A stretch of 11,589 nucleotides of DNA from Nocardioidaceae bacterium (GCA_020438665.1 JAGQUE010000239.1:1599-13187), one strand, 5' to 3'; counted from the first letter of the stretch, positions 1 to 7,493 are shown. Made by a program: numbers and translations. The notes: generated from the letters alone by a model not told the origin.

Positions 1-59
<59 letters not shown>

Positions 60-92
60 CGCGAGGTTTCCGACCCCACGCCTGCGAGACGC

Positions 93-124
93 CGTCCGCC
101 CCCAGCCAGCGCCGGGGGCGGACG
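93..124. terminator. Bidirectional terminator-like hairpin between tRNA-Asn and the deacetylase gene
   Basis: Positions 93-103 (CGTCCGCCCCC) are perfectly complementary to 114-124 (GGGGGCGGACG): an 11-bp GC-rich stem with a 10-nt loop. It sits in the 93-nt gap between two convergent transcription units (tRNA-Asn on +, PIG-L gene on -). There is no long T run on either side, which is common for actinobacterial terminators. A role in ending both transcripts is inferred from position and symmetry. Confidence 0.7.
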
Positions 125-152
125 TTGGTCATCGGCGGCGCTGCGACTTCCG

Positions 153-905
153 TCAGTCGCCCCAGCCCATGGGGAACACCTCGAACGCCGCGGCCATCGG
201 CACGCCCATCCGCTGGCCGGTGCCGCGGCCGATCCCCTCGAGGAACTCCTCGGGGTCCCAGTTCTCCCAGCCGAGCCCGTCGATATAGGCGGCGTGGGCA
301 GACAGTGACGCCACCCCCGCCTGGAAGGTGGCCGTGGTGTCCACGCCGTGTTTGGCCTCAGGCGAGGCCGCCGCCCAGACCTGGTGCACGCCGCCCCACG
401 GCTCGAGACCGTCGACGAGCTGGTCGGTGAAGATCCACCGGTTGGCAGCGTCGCGCACGCCGTCGAGCGTGGCGCGGCCGACGGCGATGTGGTCGGCCTG
501 GTTGAGGTTGGTCCCCCCGAAGGTCGCGTGGAAGTTGCCGGTGATGACGATGTCGGGCCGATGCCGGCGTACGGCGTCGGCGATCGCGCGGCGCAGCGGG
601 ATGCCGTACTCGACGACGCCGTCCTGGAAGCCGAGGAACTCGACGACGTCGACGCCGACGATCCGCGCGGACTCGACCTGTTCGGCCTCGCGGATGGGGC
701 GGCACTCGTCGGGGTGCAGGCCGTCGATGCCGGCCTCACCCGAGGTGACCATGCAATAGACGATCTGCTTGCCCTGTCCGGTCCATCGTGCGACGGCGGC
801 GGCGGCGCCGAACTCCATGTCGTCGGGGTGCGCGACGATACACAGCGCGCGCTCCCAGTCCTCGGTGAGTGGCTCGAGCTGTCCCTGGTCCATGGCCACG
901 AGCAT
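153..905 (-). CDS. PIG-L/LmbE-family zinc-dependent deacetylase
   Basis: This is a 250-aa protein of the PIG-L/LmbE fold, the family of metal-dependent N-deacetylases that act on N-acetylglucosamine-type amides (MshB of mycothiol synthesis is a known member). The family signature AHPDD is at residues 25-29, where His and the second Asp normally bind zinc. An R-E-A-E stretch lies near residue 72, and a further metal-binding His is seen in Q-A-D-H-I-A-V-G (His about 139). Length fits the family. The substrate cannot be assigned: this could be mycothiol-related, glycan-related or another small amide. The open frame extends to a TTG at 941, but the ATG at 905 is preferred because GGGGA lies 9 nt upstream; an ATG at 893 is an alternative with no visible ribosome binding site. 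It is divergent from the antiporter gene across an 89-nt gap in which I see no convincing promoter hexamers. Confidence 0.88.
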   Translation of the reverse strand: MLVAMDQGQLEPLTEDWERALCIVAHPDDMEFGAAAAVARWTGQGKQIVYCMVTSGEAGIDGLHPDECRPIREAEQVESARIVGVDVVEFLGFQDGVVEYGIPLRRAIADAVRRHRPDIVITGNFHATFGGTNLNQADHIAVGRATLDGVRDAANRWIFTDQLVDGLEPWGGVHQVWAAASPEAKHGVDTTATFQAGVASLSAHAAYIDGLGWENWDPEEFLEGIGRGTGQRMGVPMAAAFEVFPMGWGD

Positions 906-980
906 GACAGCAAATCCCCGGTCGTCACAGGGACAACGCAAGCGGAGCGGACAGGTAGCCTTGCCCGCGGACCGAGGTGA

Positions 981-986
981 GAGGAG
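981..986 (+). promoter_or_regulatory. Ribosome binding site that fixes the antiporter start
   Basis: GAGGAG lies 8 nt before the GTG at 995. It supports that codon over the in-frame GTG at 977, which would place this purine run inside the coding region. Confidence 0.75.
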
Positions 987-994
987 AGCGGCCG

Positions 995-2563
995 GTGTCG
1001 GGACCTTTGGAGATCGCGCTCCTGGTCGCCGCCGTCATCGTCTTCACGCCGTTCTCGGGGTGGGTCAAGCTGCCCCAGCCGGTGGTGTTGACCATCGTCG
1101 GCATCGCGTTCGGCTTCGTCCCGGGCGTCGAGGGACCCAGTCTGCCGCCCGAGTGGATCCTGCCGATCGTCCTCCCGCCCCTCCTGTTCGCGGCGACGCA
1201 GCGGACGACGCTGACCGAGTTCCGCGAGCACGCCTGGGAGGTCCTCCTGCTCGCGGTCGGGCTGACCATCGCCACGACGGCCGTCGCGGCCGTGGTGGCC
1301 CACTCGGTGGGTGTGCCGTGGGCGGCGGCCTGGGTGCTCGGTGCGATCGTCTCGCCACCCGACCCGGTGGCGGCGACCGCCGTTGCGCGAAGACTGCGGC
1401 TGCCACCCCGGCTCGTCACCATCCTCGAGGGCGAGGGGATGTTCAACGACGCGACGGCGCTGGTGCTCTACAAGGTCACGCTCGTCGCCGTCGTCAGCGG
1501 CCACCTGTCGGTCGCACGCACCGGGCTGACGCTGGTGTTGACCGTGGTGGTCGGCGTCACCATCGGCTATCTGCTGGCCCAGGCGACGCGCCTGGCACTC
1601 CGGTGGGTCGACGACCCCTACACCGAGACCACGCTCACGGTACTGGTGCCGTTCGTGACCTATGTGGCAGCGGAGCGGCTCGAGGGCTCAGGTGTGCTCG
1701 CCGTGCTGATCCTCGGCTTGTTGCTGCGCAACATCGGCCACGAGGCCACGACCTCCCAAGGCTGGCTGCTCGGTCGCTCGGTGTGGGAGTACGCCGACTT
1801 CCTGATCACCAGCCTGGCCTTCGCCGTGCTCGGGATCGAAGTCACCAAGGTGATCACGGGCGCGAACCTCTCATCCGAGACGCTGCGGCTGGCGGGCTCG
1901 GTCGTACTCGCGATCGTGATCTTCCGCGGCCTGTGGGTGGTGTTCTCGGCGTGGCTCGCCCGGGCCCGCGCCCGGCGTCAGGGCGCCTTGATCCCGGTCG
2001 GCTGGCGTGAGACCGCGGTGGTCTCGTGGTCCGGCATGCGCGGGGTCGTCACGGTGGCGACCGCCCTGGCCCTCCCGCACACGGTCGACGGCGGCGGCGA
2101 GCTTCCCTGGCGCACCGAGCTCACGGTGACCGCTCTCTTCACGATCGTCGCGACCCTCGTCGTCCAGGGCCTCACGCTGGCGCCGCTGACGACCCGGCTG
2201 GGGGTCGGCGGCGAGGACGGCTCCCGTGGCGAGCTCACCAAGCTTCGTGAACGGGCCGCTGCCGCCGCACTCGACTTCGTGCGTGGCGAGGCGTCTGCTG
2301 ACGTCGCCCCTGAGGTCCGGGAGGCGGCCGTGCTGCGCTACGACGGGTTCCTGGCGTCCCAGAAGGCTATGGACCGGGCCCGCCGCCTCGAGCCCGACGA
2401 GGAGCGCGACCCCGCCGATGAGCTGGCCTCCCTGCTGCGCCGGGCGACCGACGTCGAGCGTCGGCTGGTGCTGGACGCCCGCCGGCTCGGCGAGGTGAGC
2501 GCCGAGAGCGCCGACGACGTGCTCCGCGACATCGAGGCGCGGGCGCTGCGCGACTTCGGCTGA
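995..2563 (+). CDS. Na+/H+ antiporter, CPA1 family (NhaP/NHE type)
   Basis: This 522-aa integral membrane protein probably exchanges Na+ (or K+) for H+ across the cytoplasmic membrane, serving pH and ion homeostasis. Hydrophobic segments run from about residue 5 to 402. CPA1 hallmarks are visible: S-P-P-D-P-V-A at 120-126, then E-G-E-G-M-F-N-D-A-T-A at 145-155, whose N151-D152 pair is the ion-binding 'ND' motif of electroneutral CPA1 exchangers. A conserved G-M-R-G-V-V segment (R349) is also present. The last 120 residues are hydrophilic and charged, forming a cytoplasmic tail rich in Arg and Glu that is probably helical and may be regulatory. The GTG start at 995 is chosen for the GAGGAG 8 nt upstream. 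A tRNA gene begins 20 nt after the stop. Confidence 0.93.
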   Translation: MSGPLEIALLVAAVIVFTPFSGWVKLPQPVVLTIVGIAFGFVPGVEGPSLPPEWILPIVLPPLLFAATQRTTLTEFREHAWEVLLLAVGLTIATTAVAAVVAHSVGVPWAAAWVLGAIVSPPDPVAATAVARRLRLPPRLVTILEGEGMFNDATALVLYKVTLVAVVSGHLSVARTGLTLVLTVVVGVTIGYLLAQATRLALRWVDDPYTETTLTVLVPFVTYVAAERLEGSGVLAVLILGLLLRNIGHEATTSQGWLLGRSVWEYADFLITSLAFAVLGIEVTKVITGANLSSETLRLAGSVVLAIVIFRGLWVVFSAWLARARARRQGALIPVGWRETAVVSWSGMRGVVTVATALALPHTVDGGGELPWRTELTVTALFTIVATLVVQGLTLAPLTTRLGVGGEDGSRGELTKLRERAAAAALDFVRGEASADVAPEVREAAVLRYDGFLASQKAMDRARRLEPDEERDPADELASLLRRATDVERRLVLDARRLGEVSAESADDVLRDIEARALRDFG

Positions 2564-2583
2564 CCGGTCGATAGGCTCGCCGC

Positions 2584-2660
2584 GGGGCGGTAGCTCAGTC
2601 GGTCAGAGCAGAGGACTCATAATCCTTGGGTCGCGGGTTCGAGCCCCGCCCGCCCTACCA
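2584..2660 (+). tRNA. tRNA with CAT anticodon, most likely elongator tRNA-Met
   Basis: A full 77-nt cloverleaf is visible. The acceptor strand GGGGCGG (2584-2590) pairs with CCGCCCT, including a G1-U72 wobble, and the D-arm consensus is TAGCTCAG. The anticodon stem is GAGGA/TCCTT around loop CTCATAA (anticodon CAT), and the T arm is GCGGG-TTCGAGC-CCCGC. Discriminator A and CCA are encoded. CAT anticodons occur in initiator Met, elongator Met and Ile2 (lysidine-modified) tRNAs. Pair 1 is G-U rather than the usual initiator mismatch, and pair 4-69 is G-C rather than the C-G that favours TilS recognition in the E. coli Ile2 tRNA, so elongator Met is preferred. Confidence 0.9.
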
Positions 2661-2712
2661 GGCCTCCCCGGGCCGTTGCACGCCCTGATCCGACGTCGGA
2701 CCGGGCCACCGG

Positions 2713-3636
2713 TCACGACGACGGCGGCCTTCCGTCGACGAACATCGCGAGCCGCGTGAGGGTGTGGCTGTCGTCCCCCGGCACGTGACCGTTGACGGCC
2801 CGGCACACCCAGCCCAGCCGGAGGGCGATGTCCACGGCCGGGGTCAGCCCGTCGCCGTACTCCTTCTGGAACGGCGCGAGATAGGCGTCGCGCAGCGGCC
2901 TGACATCGACGGAGTCCGGCACGTCGGCCAACCCCCAGCCGATCACGCCCTCCAGGGCGACGGAGAGGCTGAAGAACGGATGGGACAGGCAGGCGTCCCC
3001 CCAGTCCAGCAGCACCGCCCGCCCGGCCGACAGGAAGATCTGGCCGTCGTGAAGGTCGTCGTGCTGGATCGTGTCGGGGATGCCGAAGCCGGCCAGCTCC
3101 TCGCAGAGGCGCTCGACCCGGGGTAGCGCATCGCGGAAGCGGGCGTCGGCTCCGACGAGGTCGACGATGGCGGTGTAGCGCGCCGGAAGCGACTCGAGCG
3201 TGATCTCGGGCACGCCAGCCGCGCGCAGGGCCGGCACGTCGGCGCGCGCGGCGAGCTGGAGCTCGGCATAGCGGGGCAGCACGTCGGCCCAGACCCGCAG
3301 CCACGCGCCCTCGTCGGACTCGGCCCGCAGCCACTGGCCGGCGTCGGCCTGGAGCATCCACCCGGTCTCGGGATCGTGCGCGAGCAGCCGCGGCACCAGG
3401 CCGGGCCTGCGCCTCGCGAGGATCTCGGTCACGGCGCCCTCGTGACGCGTCTGGGGGGTGTTGGCCTTGAACCACACGGTGCCGGCGCCGACGTCCACGC
3501 GCAGGACCGTCGACCACGGAGTGACGTGCGAGGCGACCGGCTCTCCGGTCCGCTCGAGCCCGAGCCCCGCCAGTCGGTCATCGATCCACGCGTGGGAGCT
3601 CGCGAGCCAGGCGGCGTCCTGCCAGGGCGGTTCCAT
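2713..3636 (-). CDS. APH-fold (aminoglycoside phosphotransferase-like) kinase family protein
   Basis: This 307-aa protein has the aminoglycoside/choline kinase fold, whose members phosphorylate small hydroxylated molecules. A candidate ATP-binding Lys is K58 in V-W-F-K-A-N, followed by E67. The catalytic loop H-D-D-L-H-D-G-Q-I (192-200) contains the expected base Asp194, and the metal-binding Asp211 lies in L-L-D-W-G-D. The catalytic loop carries Gln199 where this fold usually has Asn. The substrate is unknown and no resistance role should be assumed; many chromosomal actinobacterial members have none. The frame opens with GTG at 3645, but ATG at 3636 is taken as the start; neither has a clear ribosome binding site. 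It lies 91 nt downstream of the ABM gene on the same strand and converges on the CAT tRNA. Confidence 0.85.
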   Translation of the reverse strand: MEPPWQDAAWLASSHAWIDDRLAGLGLERTGEPVASHVTPWSTVLRVDVGAGTVWFKANTPQTRHEGAVTEILARRRPGLVPRLLAHDPETGWMLQADAGQWLRAESDEGAWLRVWADVLPRYAELQLAARADVPALRAAGVPEITLESLPARYTAIVDLVGADARFRDALPRVERLCEELAGFGIPDTIQHDDLHDGQIFLSAGRAVLLDWGDACLSHPFFSLSVALEGVIGWGLADVPDSVDVRPLRDAYLAPFQKEYGDGLTPAVDIALRLGWVCRAVNGHVPGDDSHTLTRLAMFVDGRPPSS

Positions 3637-3665
3637 GGACCGCACCGTACGCAGTCACGCTCCGA

Positions 3666-3726
3666 CAGGCACCGGGATTTCCGCGTCGCGTCCCGCCAGC
3701 TCCCGCCGACCGGTCACCGGTGCCTG
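3666..3726. repeat. Perfect 10-bp inverted repeat with a 41-nt spacer between the ABM and APH genes
   Basis: CAGGCACCGG at 3666-3675 is the exact reverse complement of CCGGTGCCTG at 3717-3726. The right arm starts just past the stop codon of the ABM gene, and the left arm lies 30 nt before the APH start. In the minus-strand transcript it could form a long-range stem spanning the gap, acting as a terminator, an attenuator or an mRNA-end stabiliser. No T tract follows. The function is not established. Confidence 0.4.
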
Positions 3727-3727
3727 G

Positions 3728-4087
3728 TCAGTCCTCCTGACAGTGGACGAACGAGCTGGCGTAGGACGTCTCGCCGACGGCGATCGAGTAGTCCGCGTAG
3801 TAGGACGCGATGCCGTGGCGCTGCGCCTCGCGGTGCCGCTCATGGTCGCGCCAGGCGTCGTGGGCCGCCCGGTCCGCGAAGGTCACCACGGTGCAGCGTT
3901 CGCCGTCCTCCGCGACGAATGTCTTGGTCTCCACGAAGCCCGGCATCGCGCGCGCCAGCCCGACGACGACCGCCAGCTCGTCGGCATAGTCGTCGAGGTG
4001 GTCGGGCCGGAGCCGGTTGCGGAACACGGTGACGACCTGACCGACGAGGGGGCGAGTGGGCGGGTCCGGGGGCTTCGTCTCGGGCAC
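3728..4087 (-). CDS. Small ABM-domain (dimeric alpha/beta barrel) protein
   Basis: This 119-aa protein resembles antibiotic biosynthesis monooxygenase (ABM)-type domains, small ferredoxin-like folds that usually dimerise. Characteristic segments are a first strand V-V-T-V-F-R-N-R-L (18-26), a helix region with M-P-G-F-V-E-T-K (48-55), the strand C-T-V-V-T-F (65-70) and a following H-D-A-W-R-D-H-E-R-H segment (76-85). Members include oxygenases acting on polyketide quinones, haem-degrading enzymes and many of unknown role; no substrate can be named here. The open frame runs back to 4240, but that would overlap the DUF72 gene and encodes an Arg/Pro-rich stretch, so the GTG at 4087 is chosen. 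It lies 74 nt after the DUF72 stop and may belong to the same transcript. Confidence 0.75.
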   Translation of the reverse strand: MPETKPPDPPTRPLVGQVVTVFRNRLRPDHLDDYADELAVVVGLARAMPGFVETKTFVAEDGERCTVVTFADRAAHDAWRDHERHREAQRHGIASYYADYSIAVGETSYASSFVHCQED

Positions 4088-4161
4088 CCCACCACGGTGA
4101 GGCCTGGCCGGCGTCGTCGCAACCCGATGTCGTGGCAACTCGGCGTCTCGACCCGCGTCGG

Positions 4162-5034
4162 TCAGCCCGCCAGCCGCTCGATGAGGCGCATGGCGTCGTA
4201 CGGCGCGTGCCCCTTGGCGTCGTTGTCGAAGTAGCACCACACGTCGATGCCGTCGGCCGACCAGCGGCGGAACCGCTCCGCCCAGCCGTCGAGGGAGCTG
4301 TCGTCATAGCCGCTGGCATAGAGCTCGCTGTCGCCGTGCAGCCGCACATAGGCGAAGTCGGTGGTCAGTCGATCCACCCGCGGCCAACGGCCCGCGGTGT
4401 CGGCCAGCACACAGGCGACGTCGTGGTGCCGCAGCAGCGCGAGTGCCTCGTCACCGGCGAAGGTCGGCGAGCGGAACTCCAGGGCGTGGCGAAGGGGTGC
4501 ATCCTCGAGGCAGACCGTCGACGGGTCTTTGACCTTGCCGTCGTGTCGGCGGGCGAGCGCCGCGGCCTGCGTCGTACGGCGGGGGAGCGTCGCCAGGAAC
4601 GCGTCGACGACCTCCCGCTCGAAGGTCAGCCGCTCGGGGAGCTGCCACAGCACCGGGCCGAGCCGCCGGCCGAGCAGCAGGACGCCGGACGCGAAGAAGT
4701 TGGCCAGCGCCTGCTCACACTCGCGAAGGCGCCGCAGGTGGGTGATGAACCGGGGTCCCTTCACCGAGAACACGAAGTCCTCGGGGACGTCGTCTCGCCA
4801 GCGCTCCCACGAGGCGGGCCGTTGCAGCGAGTAGAACGAGCCGTTGACCTCGATGGAGGTCAGCCGCTCGGCCGCATAGGCCAGCTCCCGGCGTTGCACC
4901 AGACCCGTCGGATAGAAGTCACCGCGCCAGCCCGCATAGCGCCAGCCCGAGATCCCGATGCGCACCCGGCCGGCCGTGGCGCTGACTCCACCCTCGGGCA
5001 GCGTCCGGCCAGCCGGATGCGTCGGCGGGGTCAC
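4162..5034 (-). CDS. DUF72 (YecE-like) family protein
   Basis: The 290-aa product has the DUF72 pattern, a TIM-barrel-like family of unconfirmed biochemical function. Seen in order are R-I-G-I-S-G-W (25-31), I-E-V-N-G-S-F-Y (61-68), V-L-W-Q-L-P-E (128-134), Y-V-R-L-H-G (229-234) and the C-terminal C-Y-F-D-N-D-A-K-G-H-A-P (267-278), all typical of the family. The chosen GTG start at 5034 overlaps the stop codon of the upstream secreted-protein gene in a GTGA arrangement, suggesting translational coupling, with AGGGGG about 11 nt upstream. A GTG at 4965, which would begin M-R-I-G-I-S-G-W as many family members do, is a real alternative. The frame continues open to 5286 but there is Arg-rich shadow sequence. 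Confidence 0.88.
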   Translation of the reverse strand: MTPPTHPAGRTLPEGGVSATAGRVRIGISGWRYAGWRGDFYPTGLVQRRELAYAAERLTSIEVNGSFYSLQRPASWERWRDDVPEDFVFSVKGPRFITHLRRLRECEQALANFFASGVLLLGRRLGPVLWQLPERLTFEREVVDAFLATLPRRTTQAAALARRHDGKVKDPSTVCLEDAPLRHALEFRSPTFAGDEALALLRHHDVACVLADTAGRWPRVDRLTTDFAYVRLHGDSELYASGYDDSSLDGWAERFRRWSADGIDVWCYFDNDAKGHAPYDAMRLIERLAG

Positions 5035-7493
5035 GACAGCGTGAGCCCCCTGCTCCTCCAGTCCCTGCTGCTGTCGACCAGCTGGGGAGCGCCGCTGACG
5101 CCGGGCCCGAAGTTGCCGGTGGTCCCTGCGTCGAAGGCGATCCGGCGGAGTGCCCCGTCGGCGTCGGAGGCGTAGTAGAGCCAGCCACCTGACACGAACA
5201 TCCCGCGCACGTCGGCGGCGGGCAGGGCGCCGGCCGGCGCCTCGAAGCGCATCGTGCCGACGAGGCCGTTCTCCGGCAGGAACCACCGCCAGAACAGGCG
5301 GCTGTCGCCTGCCAGCGTGTAATAGATCCTGCTCGTGCCCGCGTCATAGGCGATGCCGGTGACGTTGGCCGCCTCGCCGGCGAACCCGCCGCCGTAGAGG
5401 TCGACCGTCGTGGCCGCCCCCAACGTTGTCCCGCTGACCGACCGGGCCCGCAGCGTTCCGTCCGACCACGGTGTGTACAGCGTCGTTCCGATGACGAACG
5501 CCCCCCGCGCGTGGCGGAAGGAGTCGTTGCCGGCGACGGTCGAGGTCGAGCCGGGGGCCCCGGTTGCGCTCAGCGGCGTGCGGGACACATCGTCGCTGCT
5601 CGACGTCGGCCCGGACACGACCGATCGGTCGATGATCTCGATGCCGTCGATGAGGGGGTTCTCCACGCCGTGGGCGAACGCGATGTCGACGCCGTTGCCG
5701 TCACTGGTGATGTCGAAGGACCGCATCAGCCCGACCTGGTGCCCGCCGGCCGCCACGATGTCGAACGACGGAAGGACGGTGCTGCCGTCCACCGAGACGT
5801 CGAAGACACGCGACCCTGCGGTGGAGGTGCCGGAGTACTGGTTGGCGAAGAACAGCCGCACCTGCAGGGGAGTCCCTGCCGGGACGGGGAAGTTCCAGTG
5901 CATCTCGGTGGCGTCGTTGGGGTCCCACCGTTCGGTGAGGAACAGCGAGGCGGGGGTGCTGTCGTCGTTCGACGACGGCACGGAGGCGTCCAGCGTCACC
6001 GGAGTCGTGTACGACGCCGCGTTGCTGCCGCTGTTGCGATAGGGCGACGAGGCCCCGGTGTCGCCGGCCCAGTCGGGTCCGTCGTCGGTGCTCAGCAGCG
6101 CCGGACCCCCGGCGTTGACGCGGTAGAGGACCGAGGGGTCCGTGGCACCGCCGACCCGCCCCAGCTGCAGCGCGGTAGCGGGGAGCTGAGGCACGGCGGG
6201 AGCCGGCACGGCCGTGCCGCCCGCCAGCGGCAGGAACGCGATGCGCTGGCGGCGCTCGCCACCGAAGAACTTCGTGTCCGAGCCGAGCCACAGCCCGTCG
6301 TCGGTCGCGAGCATGTCGAAGACGCCCACCCCGCGGGCCCGGAATGCCGGCCAGCTGAACGGGAGACCGGTCACGGGGTCGAGGGCGACGATCCCCTCGT
6401 GCGGGACGGCGCCCGGGCCGGCCCGGTCACCGGCGTAGGAGTTGTTCAGCCAGCGCATGTGGCCGCCGGCGTAGACGGCGACGCCCGTCGCGGCGACGGC
6501 GTAGGTGGTGTCTCCTCCGGTGTGGTCGATCCACGTCGGCTCCTGGCCGGCGCCGGTGTGGTCGGTCTCCCAGCGGGTGATGCTGTCGCAGAGGGTGTTG
6601 GCGCCCCGGTAGGCGCCGGTGGTGCTGACGATGAAGTAGTCGCCGCCGGGTGAGAAGTCCAGGTCGCGCATGTAGGTGTTGAAGACGCTGGCGCAGACGT
6701 CGGGGTACCGGTCGGTGGCCCAGGACGAGACCGAGGCGCTCGCCCCGCTCGTGTCGAGCATGACGATCTGGGGCCGGGACAGCCCCTCGACCGAGGTGAA
6801 GTTGCCGATGGCCACGATCCGGCTACCGTCGGGGGTGACGTCGAACTTGCTGACGAACGTCCCACCACCGTGGTTGACGCCCGCGAAGGCGACGTTGAGC
6901 TTGCCGGTGACGGAGCCGTTCGTGGCATTGAGGCTCGCCATGCGTGACCGGTTCTGACCGGCCACCTTGGTGAACTTGCCACCGAGATAGAGGGTGTCTC
7001 CCGAGAGCTTCAGGTCGTTGACCTTGCCGTTGACGGCACCCGGCGAGAACGTGCCGACGACGCCCCCGTTGCCGACGTTGAGGCGGACCACCTTGCGGTG
7101 GGTCGCGCCGTTCACGGTGTTGAAGGCGCCACCGACATAGATGCTGGTTCCGTCGGCCGCAGCAGCCAGGCTGGTCACCTGACCATCGGTGGTCGGGTTG
7201 AATCCGGTCCTCACCGCACCGGTCGTGGCGTCGAAGGCAACGAGCCTCGAGCGGTTGTAGGTGGTCCCCCCCTTGGTCACCGAGCTGAACGTGCCGCCGA
7301 GCACGATGGTGTTGCCGACCTGGGCCACCGCGAGCACGCGACCGTTGTCGACGTTGGGCGTGAAGTTAGCCGGGTTGGTGCTGACCAGCCGCGGCTGTTC
7401 GATCGAGGCCGCCGCCGGTGATCCCGGCAGGGCGAGGGCCGAGAGCGCGGCTGACAGGCAGGCCAACAGGACGATGTTGCGAGTGGAACGCAT
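5031..7493 (-). CDS. Secreted beta-propeller protein with an internal malectin-like domain
   Basis: This 820-aa protein is exported. The signal peptide is M-R-S-T-R, a hydrophobic core (7-22) and a probable cleavage after A-A-A at about residue 29. Residues 33-425 hold propeller-type repeats with motifs such as GGTFSSV (66-72), GGAFNTV (121-127) and GGKFTKV (171-177). Cys267 and Cys302 are conserved in the paralogue and may form a disulfide. Residues about 452-624 look like a malectin-type carbohydrate-binding domain: Y-R-V-N-A-G-G-P start, Y-R-N-S-G-S-N, L-F-L-T-E-R-W, V-R-L-F-F-A-N-Q-Y, R-V-F-D-V-S-V-D-G and a closing I-D-G-I-E-I-I. A C-terminal module (637-820) follows, with no membrane anchor or sortase motif. 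A C at residue 12 (L-L-A-C) sits inside the hydrophobic core and is probably not a lipobox. ATG at 7493 has GGGGAGA 6 nt upstream. It is the tandem paralogue of the next gene. Enzyme activity is not evident; a glycan-binding role is inferred. Confidence 0.87.
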   Translation of the reverse strand: MRSTRNIVLLACLSAALSALALPGSPAAASIEQPRLVSTNPANFTPNVDNGRVLAVAQVGNTIVLGGTFSSVTKGGTTYNRSRLVAFDATTGAVRTGFNPTTDGQVTSLAAAADGTSIYVGGAFNTVNGATHRKVVRLNVGNGGVVGTFSPGAVNGKVNDLKLSGDTLYLGGKFTKVAGQNRSRMASLNATNGSVTGKLNVAFAGVNHGGGTFVSKFDVTPDGSRIVAIGNFTSVEGLSRPQIVMLDTSGASASVSSWATDRYPDVCASVFNTYMRDLDFSPGGDYFIVSTTGAYRGANTLCDSITRWETDHTGAGQEPTWIDHTGGDTTYAVAATGVAVYAGGHMRWLNNSYAGDRAGPGAVPHEGIVALDPVTGLPFSWPAFRARGVGVFDMLATDDGLWLGSDTKFFGGERRQRIAFLPLAGGTAVPAPAVPQLPATALQLGRVGGATDPSVLYRVNAGGPALLSTDDGPDWAGDTGASSPYRNSGSNAASYTTPVTLDASVPSSNDDSTPASLFLTERWDPNDATEMHWNFPVPAGTPLQVRLFFANQYSGTSTAGSRVFDVSVDGSTVLPSFDIVAAGGHQVGLMRSFDITSDGNGVDIAFAHGVENPLIDGIEIIDRSVVSGPTSSSDDVSRTPLSATGAPGSTSTVAGNDSFRHARGAFVIGTTLYTPWSDGTLRARSVSGTTLGAATTVDLYGGGFAGEAANVTGIAYDAGTSRIYYTLAGDSRLFWRWFLPENGLVGTMRFEAPAGALPAADVRGMFVSGGWLYYASDADGALRRIAFDAGTTGNFGPGVSGAPQLVDSSRDWRSRGLTLS
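5622..6140 (-). other. Region encoding the malectin-like domain, absent from the paralogue
   Basis: This segment codes for residues about 452-624 of the 820-aa secreted protein. Both paralogues align up to L-Q-L-G-R (here) and V-Q-L-G-R (paralogue), and again from the F-R-H-A-R-G-A-F-V-I block. Between these points the 640-aa copy has only about 30 residues, while this copy has the whole carbohydrate-binding module plus a Ser/Thr-rich linker. Eukaryotic malectin binds di-glucose, and bacterial malectin-like domains are usually accessory glycan-binding modules. The ligand here is unknown. Confidence 0.75.

Noticed and set aside
153..905. The deacetylase signature reads AHPDD-M-E rather than the usual AHPDD-E.
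   Set aside because: From memory, AHPDD-M-E is common in actinobacterial members of this family, and the metal-binding His and Asp are intact, so it is not a sign of lost activity.
2689..2700. The palindrome TCCGACGTCGGA between the CAT tRNA and the APH gene, considered as a bidirectional terminator or operator.
   Set aside because: As RNA it gives only a 4-bp stem with an ACGT loop. It is too short to support a terminator call, and such palindromes are expected by chance in GC-rich DNA.
5031..7493. Cys12 in L-L-A-C considered as a lipoprotein lipobox in the 820-aa secreted protein.
   Set aside because: The cysteine lies within the hydrophobic core with a long hydrophobic stretch after it and an A-A-A-type cleavage site further on, and the paralogue lacks it.
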